A stretch of DNA of 64,000 nt, taken from positions 1 to 64,000 of the forward strand of contig JAGATQ010000037.1 of NCBI GenBank assembly GCA_017621205.1. Direction: 5' to 3'. Below are positions 38,517-44,943 of the stretch, in pieces. The stretch's first letter is position 1. Every line of letters starts with the position of its first letter. Under the pieces are notes generated by a model, which was not told the origin of the DNA, ran no database searches, and saw nothing but the letters and a program-made list of their open reading frames with translations. The translations under genes were made by a program, and so were the position numbers. This DNA is from Lachnospira sp. (GTDB lineage: Bacteria; Bacillota; Clostridia; Lachnospirales; Lachnospiraceae).

Positions 38517-38610
38517 CCGACAATTTAATTCAAGGTAAATTTAAAAATGTTATTGACGACGACAATTAAAAGACGTATAATGACCATGTAAACGAGAATT
38601 AAATTGTCGG
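38517..38610. promoter_or_regulatory. divergent promoters and operators of the CI/Cro-like switch
   Basis: CCGACAATTTAATTC (38517-38531) and its exact inverted copy GAATTAAATTGTCGG (38596-38610) flank a third related site CGACAATTAAA (38560-38570). The rightward promoter is TTGACG (38553), 17 bases, TATAAT (38576), with the third site in its spacer. The leftward promoter is TTGAAT, 17 bases, TAATAT on the minus strand, with the first site overlapping its -35. Three sites at two promoters are the arrangement of a lysogeny-type switch. Confidence 0.8.
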
Positions 38611-38626
38611 AAACGAGGTGAATATA

Positions 38627-38833
38627 ATGAAAATCGACAAAATGAAGATTGATATTGCTATGGCAAACAAGGGATATTCTGCTAAAGAATTATCTGAAAA
38701 GTGTAATGTATCTCAAATTACTATTACAAGGCTTAAAAGAGGGGTACAAGAAGCAAGGCCTGAAACAATCGGCAAAATTGCAAAGGCTCTGAATGTACCT
38801 GTAGAGAAGTTAGTTTACATGGAAGAAAGTTGA
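38627..38833 (+). CDS. Cro-like regulator, XRE family
   Basis: A 68-residue single-domain helix-turn-helix protein (GYSAKELSEKCNVSQITITRLKRG) with the XRE C-terminal helices KIAKALNVPVEKLVYM. The ATG follows GAGGTG and the promoter at 38553. Being divergent from the repressor and sharing its operators, it is the likely Cro counterpart opening the replication genes downstream. Confidence 0.85.
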   Translation: MKIDKMKIDIAMANKGYSAKELSEKCNVSQITITRLKRGVQEARPETIGKIAKALNVPVEKLVYMEES

Positions 38834-38838
38834 TTCGT

Positions 38839-39104
38839 GTACCAATAGCAGCCTTTTTATAAGATTTGTGTGTTTGGTGTTTGTTAACAGGTTTTGTTCA
38901 TTTTTAAGGTGAAAATGTCCAGCGGTTTAGGGAAAGCAACGCTTGAAAAATTCCCTTGTCGGTCAGCAGGTTTTCAGATTTTAGTGTGAAATCTGATAAG
39001 GGGCTGTTCTCCCTGACATTCGATTGAACAAGCGGGAAGTATAAAAACCGCCATATAAATTTATACCCAACACACAATTTTTATAAAAGGGTTGCTATTG
39101 GTAC
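38839..39104. repeat. 266-base region bounded by 40-bp inverted repeats
   Basis: Arms at 38839-38878 and 39065-39104 are about 85 percent identical as inverted copies (GTACCAATAGCA, then CC, TTTTATAA and TTGTGTGTT blocks in each). The 186-base interior includes the hairpin CAGATTT-TAGTGTG-AAATCTG and GGGAA/TTCCC pairing, and no convincing gene. It lies between the Cro-like gene and the primase. It could be a structured RNA, a replication site or a miniature inverted-repeat element. Confidence 0.7.
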
Positions 39105-39185
39105 AGGTTGTTGCAGCAACCTATGAAGATGTAACCCAAGACAGGGAATATGCGTTAGAACGTATAGAAATTTTTGTGAAAGGAA

Positions 39186-41111
39186 GTGAAGAAGGAAGTG
39201 ATAGATTTTGACGAACCAGGATGTTATAAAGGTTTTGTGGAGAATCTGCCGGGCAAGAAACACCCCGGTAGGAATCCGCAGCTTTTGACTTTGCTGGAAG
39301 TGGATGGTTCTGAAGGCTATAGTGGTGTCATGTACCCTAATAGTGTACTTTTTGATGTGGATGAAGAACTCTATAATGAGATTTTCCAGAATATCATCAG
39401 AGGGGAAGAATTGGCTTGTTTTATGACTGATAGAAAAGGTGGTCGGGGTATCCATGCCATAATGATTAACAGTAATACATCATTGAAGAAGGCTGATAAG
39501 GTCATGCTTGCCTGTGGTGTTGTGGTGGATTTCCATCCGGGGTATTCTTTGCCGTATGAGTGCCTAAAATTCAATGGTGTGGAGCGTGAAGTAATTTACA
39601 ACAAACAACCATATCAGGAATTGCCGAAATATTTTACTCCTATACCAAAGTGCAATATTGATTTTGTAAATATGGGTGAAGGTGACGGTAGAAATAGCAC
39701 ATTGTATGCTTATATCCTATCTTTGCAGAATGCCGGATTTGATGAAGATGATATTAAGGATACATTTAGAATAATTAACAAGTATGTACTTAAAGAACCC
39801 CTAGAAGAAAAAGAACTGGATGTGATTTTGAGAGATGAATCATTTAAGAAGTCAGTTTTCTTTCCTAAGAATAGGTTTTCCCATGATAAATTTGCAGAGC
39901 GTATCAGAACGCAGCATCATGTAAAAAAAATTAATGGACAGCTTCATATTTATGATAATGGCATCTATGTACCCGGCTATGATGCGATTGAAAGGGCAAT
40001 GGTAAGTGAAATATCTTCTTTGACATCTAATCAAAGGAATGAAGTATTGAAATATCTAAATGTAGTGTGTACTGAGGAAAGGCAAACCATGGACCTAAAT
40101 CTGATAGCATTTAAGAATGGAGTGTACAATCTAAATACTGATAGTTTAGAGCAGTTCAGCCCGCAACATATAATTACCAATAAGATACCTTGGAATTATA
40201 ACCCTAATGCAAAATCGGATTTGGTGGACAGTGTGCTTGATAAGCTGTCATGTGGTGATACAGATATAAGGTATTCACTAGAAGAAGTTGCTGGGGCTTG
40301 CTTATATCGGTCTGCTGCCATTGGTGGTGGTATGGCTGCTATTTTGGTAGGTGATAAGCATAATGGAAAAAGCACCTATATCCACATGGTGGAAAGCATG
40401 CTTGGGGAAGCTAATTACTCCGCTGCTGATATGGGAACCTTGGGGAACAGGTTCATCACAATTACATTATATGGTATGCTGGCAAATATCGGTGATGATA
40501 TATCAAATGGATATATTGCGGATGCTTCGATATTTAAGAAGCTCGTCACTGGTGAGAAAGTACAAGCAGAGGAAAAGGGTAAACCCCCTATTAACTTTGC
40601 ATCCTATGCCATGCACATCTATTCTGCAAATGATATACCGCACATGAAGGATCCTACTGGTGCAGTTCTTAGAAGATTACTTTTTATCCCCCTAAATGGG
40701 AAATTTACGAAAGATACTCCTGACTTTGACCCTTTTATTAGGTACAAGCTGGGGCAGCAGGAGCATGTGGAATATTTCATACAATGTGCCTTAGATGGAC
40801 TTGCTGATGTTCTTGAGAATAAGTCTTTTACAATTCCGGTAAAGTCAGAGCAGCAGAAAGAAAGCTATGAGAGGGAAAATAACCCTATTCTTGCATTTAT
40901 TGATGATGTTGGAAAGGAAAGCATAATCAATGAACCGACTGCTGATGTATATAAGCGGTATCAAGTATTTTGTGCCGATAATGGTTTTAATAACCCTGTA
41001 TCAAAGATTACTTTTTCAAAGAGTATCAATAAGACGCTTGGAACAATAACAAAACAGAAAAAAATTAACGGTAAAAACTTGCAAATTTATACAACTGTAG
41101 AAGAATGGTAG
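39186..41111 (+). CDS. primase / SF3 helicase (phage D5/P4 type)
   Basis: A 641-residue replication protein. The N-terminal half looks like a primase-polymerase domain (about residues 40-200, with DFHPGYSLPYECLKFNG). The C-terminal half is a superfamily 3 helicase with Walker A VGDKHNGKST (about 387-396), Walker B-type LANIGDDISN and motif C HIYSANDIPHMKD. Such proteins initiate replication of satellites and plasmids at their own origin. GTG start at 39186 behind AAAGGAA. Its final codons contain the first copy of the iteron described next. Confidence 0.92.
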   Translation: MKKEVIDFDEPGCYKGFVENLPGKKHPGRNPQLLTLLEVDGSEGYSGVMYPNSVLFDVDEELYNEIFQNIIRGEELACFMTDRKGGRGIHAIMINSNTSLKKADKVMLACGVVVDFHPGYSLPYECLKFNGVEREVIYNKQPYQELPKYFTPIPKCNIDFVNMGEGDGRNSTLYAYILSLQNAGFDEDDIKDTFRIINKYVLKEPLEEKELDVILRDESFKKSVFFPKNRFSHDKFAERIRTQHHVKKINGQLHIYDNGIYVPGYDAIERAMVSEISSLTSNQRNEVLKYLNVVCTEERQTMDLNLIAFKNGVYNLNTDSLEQFSPQHIITNKIPWNYNPNAKSDLVDSVLDKLSCGDTDIRYSLEEVAGACLYRSAAIGGGMAAILVGDKHNGKSTYIHMVESMLGEANYSAADMGTLGNRFITITLYGMLANIGDDISNGYIADASIFKKLVTGEKVQAEEKGKPPINFASYAMHIYSANDIPHMKDPTGAVLRRLLFIPLNGKFTKDTPDFDPFIRYKLGQQEHVEYFIQCALDGLADVLENKSFTIPVKSEQQKESYERENNPILAFIDDVGKESIINEPTADVYKRYQVFCADNGFNNPVSKITFSKSINKTLGTITKQKKINGKNLQIYTTVEEW

Positions 41112-41287
41112 AAGCAAGTAAAAGTTAAAGTAGAAGTAGATAAGCCTTGATTTATAAGGCGGTAGAAGTTGGTAGAAGATAAGCGGAACTTCTTTATATA
41201 TTAAAACGTAGAGGTGTCACATAAGTTGAAAATATAAAGATAATAGAAATAGAGTGTTTTTCTTCTACTTCTTTTACCAACTTCTAC
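41097..41287. promoter_or_regulatory. candidate replication origin with GTAGAAG iterons
   Basis: Five direct copies of GTAGAAG at 41097, 41108, 41130, 41162 and 41172 (spacing 11, 22, 32, 10 bases, close to multiples of a helical turn). They are followed by a very AT-rich stretch of about 80 bases and then inverted copies CTTCTAC at 41262 and 41281 with an imperfect one at 41271. Paired iteron sets flanking an AT-rich region directly after the primase/helicase gene resemble SaPI origins. Confidence 0.72.
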
Positions 41288-41372
41288 CTAAAGCAACAAG
41301 ATGGAAAATTCCTTACTGGCTGTAAGGGATATTAACCATAAATATATTGTAGTAGAAAGGAGTAGATAAAAA

Positions 41373-41684
41373 ATGCGATTTAGTGAGTTTAAAAAATATA
41401 TTAAGAGAGGAGCATTTGTATGTACAGGTAAACTTTTAATAAATCTTGAAGATTTAAAGATATACCATCCAGAAAAAAATAAGCGAATCATTTTGGTAAA
41501 AGACTTACGCAATTATAAAAAGGATGGTATATGGCAAATTTATCCAATAGCAACAAGTAAACGTCAGATTCATATTGTATGCCCTTATTGTGGGGAAATT
41601 CATTCACATGGAAGGGCAGAGGGTACAAGACTACCGCATTGTAACTATGATAAACCTGATTACAATATTATTTTTACAGAGTAG
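41373..41684 (+). CDS. small zinc-ribbon-like protein
   Basis: A 103-residue basic protein with a C-terminal CPYCGEIHSHG motif and a later HC, consistent with a zinc-binding finger. The N-terminal 65 residues are Lys/Ile-rich. Start behind GAAAGGAG. Location between the origin and other accessory genes suggests an early element gene. Function unknown. Confidence 0.6.
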   Translation: MRFSEFKKYIKRGAFVCTGKLLINLEDLKIYHPEKNKRIILVKDLRNYKKDGIWQIYPIATSKRQIHIVCPYCGEIHSHGRAEGTRLPHCNYDKPDYNIIFTE

Positions 41685-41704
41685 AAAGGAGTAGGTGACA
41701 TATT

Positions 41705-41800
41705 ATGAAGGATTTTATTATGGAATTTTTGGATAAAGCAAATGAAAAGCAGTTAAAAGTTATTTACCACTTCATCAAAGGATTTCTTGGTCAGAGTTGA
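41705..41800 (+). CDS. 31-residue small protein
   Basis: Predicted peptide MKDFIMEFLDKANEKQLKVI followed by a short Phe/Ile-rich end. One amphipathic helix. It follows AGGTGAC at a suitable spacing, 20 bases after the zinc-ribbon gene. Similar short helical peptides are common in phage-like islands of Firmicutes. Function unknown. Confidence 0.45.
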   Translation: MKDFIMEFLDKANEKQLKVIYHFIKGFLGQS

Positions 41801-41951
41801 TTTTGTAAAATAAGAATGACTTTGAGTCACAACAAGGTGCGAAACAAAGTCATCTGCATAACCTTTTTCAAGTACATGAATATTCTACCATGTGAGTTAG
41901 TATTTTTCAAGTATTAATTTGAAGTGGTTTGATGTTAGAGAGGTGAATAAA

Positions 41952-42134
41952 ATGAGTGATAATATCAAAATTACATTAAGGTATCAGCCGGGGATTAATG
42001 ATACACAGGCTGATTATATATTGGATTTATTAAATCCGGTTTTAGAAGGGGCAAAAGTGCATGAAAAACATAATCATCCCCCTTATAAACACATTTATAT
42101 CACACCTAGAAACAAGGGAAATGCCACAAAATAA
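41952..42134 (+). CDS. 60-residue hypothetical protein
   Basis: A small acidic/basic mixed protein (MSDNIKITLRYQPGIND) with a beta-alpha pattern and a His-rich loop. ATG behind AGAGAGGTG. It resembles a compact single-domain phage protein but no family is recognised. Confidence 0.5.
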   Translation: MSDNIKITLRYQPGINDTQADYILDLLNPVLEGAKVHEKHNHPPYKHIYITPRNKGNATK

Positions 42135-42144
42135 GCTGTTTTTA

Positions 42145-42333
42145 TTGACTATACCCCCTATATATAGTATAATAAGCGTAGATGAAATATGGCATGAGTA
42201 CCACACCGCCTTTTATTGGTTTTCCATTCTTTCAATTATGTTTGGGGTGGTGTTAGTCTTTGGTAGTTTGGCATAGCTATAAAAAGGCATGGGAATAATT
42301 GATTATTTAGTCAGTTATTACTCATGCCTTTTT
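42145..42333 (+). ncRNA. short transcription unit, possible small RNA
   Basis: A perfect-spacing promoter (TTGACT, 17 bases, TATAAT at 42168) is followed only about 150 bases later by a strong bidirectional terminator (AAAAAGGCATG / CATGCCTTTTT, 42283-42333). Nothing between has a convincing start codon plus ribosome binding site, although the frame encodes a hydrophobic stretch (WFSILSIMFGVVLVFGSLA). It is either a small RNA or a membrane peptide with an unusual start. Confidence 0.45.
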
Positions 42334-42419
42334 AGATGATAATAAAGTTAAGATTTGATAAAATGTTCCGGGCTTTCTATCCTCCGATTGTCCGGGGCAT
42401 TTTTGAAAGGTGGGACACA

Positions 42420-42689
42420 ATGAAAACAATAGATAAACTAATTATCAAGGCAAGAAATAAATACGATGCCGAATTAAAAATTGCTTTTATATATCCGTCA
42501 GAATCAGAACCGGGTAAATGGGTTGCAAGGGGCGATATTTGGAACGATATACCCGGTAGCGGTGTAACACACGCAATTTGTGATGGCTGTGTATCCGTTG
42601 ATGATGCGATGCAAGCACTGGATGAATTGAAAGAAAAGTATCCCAATTGTAATGATATTTCAATAATCATTGATGATTTGATAGAGTAG
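42420..42689 (+). CDS. 89-residue hypothetical protein
   Basis: Small protein beginning MKTIDKLIIKARNKYDAELK, with a WVARGDIW and an acidic C-terminal helix. ATG behind AAAGGTGG. No family recognised; phage-like context. It is followed after 12 bases by the next small gene, so cotranscribed. Confidence 0.55.
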   Translation: MKTIDKLIIKARNKYDAELKIAFIYPSESEPGKWVARGDIWNDIPGSGVTHAICDGCVSVDDAMQALDELKEKYPNCNDISIIIDDLIE

Positions 42690-42701
42690 GAAGGTGATTA
42701 C

Positions 42702-42914
42702 ATGCCAAGAAGAAAATGCTTAAAACTTGATACACCACAGGCAGTAAGAAAAGCTCTGGCAAGAGTTGCTAATATGGTTCTAAATGGTGAGCTTGACACT
42801 AAGAGTGCCAATAGTATTATATTAGCCTGTAACGCTATCCTTAGCGGTATCAGGACGGATGAATATGAAAAGAAGCTTGCAGAATTGGAACAAATTTTGA
42901 ATGAAAAGAGTTGA
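42702..42914 (+). CDS. 70-residue helical protein
   Basis: Two-helix protein (TPQAVRKALARVANMVLNGE; ELDTKSANSIILACNAIL) resembling small phage proteins found near packaging or regulatory genes. ATG behind GGAAGGTG. The end overlaps the next gene. Function unknown. Confidence 0.6.
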   Translation: MPRRKCLKLDTPQAVRKALARVANMVLNGELDTKSANSIILACNAILSGIRTDEYEKKLAELEQILNEKS

Positions 42915-43359
42915 TGGTATGACTGCCAAGTATTATTTATCACAATTACAGTTAATGAAGTCAAAGATAAAACAGCTTCAAGAGCAAAAGCAGATGTATT
43001 TGGACAGGGCTACTTCCATAACCGCATCTTTTAATCCAGTAAAAGTTCAAACCAGTTCAACAACTGATAAAATGGGTGATAATGTAACAAAGATTGTTGA
43101 TTTAGACAGTCAGATAGATGAAGAAATAGTATATTTTTTGGAAAAGAAGCATGAAATTATAAATCAAATTCATAATTTGGATAATGTGTTTTACATACAG
43201 ATTCTTTTTAAGAAGTATGTTGAAGGTAAGGGGTTAAAAGTGATATCCAAGGAAATTGATTTATCCTATGCTCATGTAAGACATCTTCATGGCAAAGCGT
43301 TAAAGGTATTTGAAGAAATGCATACTAAATTATTGAATAAGAAAGAGTTAATACATTGA
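42901..43359 (+). CDS. phage transcriptional regulator, DUF1492/RinA-like
   Basis: A 152-residue protein: an N-terminal coiled-coil region and a C-terminal sigma-70 region 4-like helix-turn-helix (LKVISKEIDLSYAHVRHLHG). The layout matches DUF1492/RinA-type activators of phage late genes. The start at 42901 overlaps the previous gene; an ATG at 42919 is also possible. A late promoter with an inverted repeat lies 340 bases downstream, a plausible target. Confidence 0.7.
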   Translation: MKRVDGMTAKYYLSQLQLMKSKIKQLQEQKQMYLDRATSITASFNPVKVQTSSTTDKMGDNVTKIVDLDSQIDEEIVYFLEKKHEIINQIHNLDNVFYIQILFKKYVEGKGLKVISKEIDLSYAHVRHLHGKALKVFEEMHTKLLNKKELIH

Positions 43360-43601
43360 ATAAAAATGCTGAGAATTTAAAGATATTATATGATATTGTT
43401 GGGGCAGATTCATTTGTTAAAATAGTCGACAGATTAGCAGGTGAAAATATTTATATTACAGATTGTGGTGGTTATCCTTCAAAAGAAATACGCAATCACT
43501 GCATTAAAAATGATTTTTTTGCTGGACTATCCCAAGATGAACTTGCGACTAAATATGACTTATCTATCCAATCTATATATAAGATTGTAGAAAGTAGATG
43601 A
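43356..43601 (+). CDS. Mor-like HTH DNA-binding protein
   Basis: An 81-residue protein with a C-terminal helix-turn-helix (AGLSQDELATKYDLSIQSIYKIV) reminiscent of Mor/C activators of Mu-like phages. TTG start overlapping the preceding stop (ATTGA), so translation is coupled. With the upstream gene it probably controls the late promoter at 43727. Confidence 0.65.
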   Translation: MNKNAENLKILYDIVGADSFVKIVDRLAGENIYITDCGGYPSKEIRNHCIKNDFFAGLSQDELATKYDLSIQSIYKIVESR

Positions 43602-43700
43602 ATAAAAATATCAATGAATAATAAAACTGTTATATGCTGTGGTCGGATAAAGGTGTGAGTTGATAACAGTTGAAATATAAAAATCTTAGAAAAATACTAA

Positions 43701-43755
43701 ATATTGTGGTTTGGTGTCTGCAAACATTGATTAACCACAATATATAGTGTAAAAT
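43701..43755 (+). promoter_or_regulatory. late promoter with inverted-repeat operator
   Basis: Promoter TTGATT (43727), 17 bases, TAAAAT (43750). An 11-bp perfect inverted repeat, ATATTGTGGTT (43701-43711) and AACCACAATAT (43733-43743), has one arm upstream of the -35 and the other inside the spacer. It lies just upstream of the morphogenesis-type genes and just after two HTH regulator genes. Confidence 0.65.
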
Positions 43756-43791
43756 GATGTTTAGTAAAACAAGAAAGGAAGGTTAAAACAA

Positions 43792-44502
43792 ATGGATTTA
43801 CTAAAATATGTTGATAGTCAGATAACGAGTATTAGGCAAACGAAGATTCGTTATGAAAAGGTCATAGAAGATATAAAAAAGAAATCGGCAAGTGAATATG
43901 GAACATTTGGTGGTATTCTAATCAAGTATGATGCAGAACAGATTGCTGCTAATAAAGTACAGGCAGAAGCTACCATTATTAAGCAATTATATATTGAACT
44001 TGATAAAGAAATTGAAAAGATTATTGCTGAAACTGAAGCCACACTTGCATTAGAAAAGAAAAAAGCTATTCAAGAGTATGCTGCTGCCGAACCGCTCCCA
44101 ACAACTGATGATTTTAATCGTATTGAGCAGTTAAAACTTGATTATGGTGTGAGGGGGGATGATGGAAATATCATAACAGGACAATTTTTGATTGATATGA
44201 ATTTTCATATTGAGAATGAAACGGTTTTTGCATTTGCATATTATTTACTGGCTAAAAAAGTAATGGTGAGAAATCCAGAAAACGAGCAAATGTTACAAGA
44301 CATATATTTGAAATTGTTTCCGGTCATTCAAAAAAAGGCTGATGAACTGAAAAAAGTTGAGGATGCAATTAATGTGTTCAGGTCACAGGTTATTATTTAC
44401 AAGATGGATAGCAATGAGAACCTTTCATTTGCTGAAAGTGTGGCAATGAAGGTTGAACTGCAAAGTCTTGGATATTATGACCGTATTCAGGTTACTCAAT
44501 AA
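43792..44502 (+). CDS. coiled-coil hypothetical protein
   Basis: A 236-residue protein dominated by charged helices in two blocks (about 1-100 and 170-230) around a more compact centre. No membrane segment. First gene after the late promoter; ATG behind AAGGAAGG. It could be a scaffold or tail-chaperone-type protein, but nothing shows this directly. Confidence 0.55.
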   Translation: MDLLKYVDSQITSIRQTKIRYEKVIEDIKKKSASEYGTFGGILIKYDAEQIAANKVQAEATIIKQLYIELDKEIEKIIAETEATLALEKKKAIQEYAAAEPLPTTDDFNRIEQLKLDYGVRGDDGNIITGQFLIDMNFHIENETVFAFAYYLLAKKVMVRNPENEQMLQDIYLKLFPVIQKKADELKKVEDAINVFRSQVIIYKMDSNENLSFAESVAMKVELQSLGYYDRIQVTQ

Positions 44503-44538
44503 AGGGAAACTATAAAAATTGGGGAGAAGATTAAAGAT

Positions 44539-44943
44539 ATGAATGCTAATATAGAAATCATTAATGAAAATCTTTGGGGAGTAGATAGAGACTATGTAAA
44601 AGCTGGGTATATAAATGAATTATTTTTTATGTCAGAAGCAGATGATTCAAATCCACACGCATCATTAACAGCTGATGGAATTATGATACTAAATAAGAAA
44701 TCAGAACTATATGAAGTATTAAAAAAGTTCATTCCTCGGATGATGGCATATTCTGATGCCGATTTAGAGGAAATACGCAGAGTAACGAATTATAAAAAAG
44801 AAATGGATTCCTATGAAAGATTGTATTTGGATATTATTGAATGGGAACAAAAAAGAAGACGTGTCAAAAAAGAATACAGTAAATATAATCGAAAAAAAGG
44901 TAGGTGGTTTCAATGTCATCCATTCAAACAGGAATACAACTAA
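44539..44943 (+). CDS. hypothetical protein preceding the tape measure gene
   Basis: A 134-residue protein with a basic C-terminus (KKGRWFQCHPFKQEYN) overlapping the next gene by 31 bases. In tailed phages the gene before the tape measure encodes a tail assembly chaperone; size and position would fit, but sequence similarity is not evident. ATG with only a weak ribosome binding site. Confidence 0.55.
   Translation: MNANIEIINENLWGVDRDYVKAGYINELFFMSEADDSNPHASLTADGIMILNKKSELYEVLKKFIPRMMAYSDADLEEIRRVTNYKKEMDSYERLYLDIIEWEQKRRRVKKEYSKYNRKKGRWFQCHPFKQEYN

Noticed and set aside
42061..42276. 71-codon reading frame overlapping the 60-residue gene
   Set aside because: It overlaps another gene, crosses a promoter at 42145 and has no ribosome binding site at its ATG.
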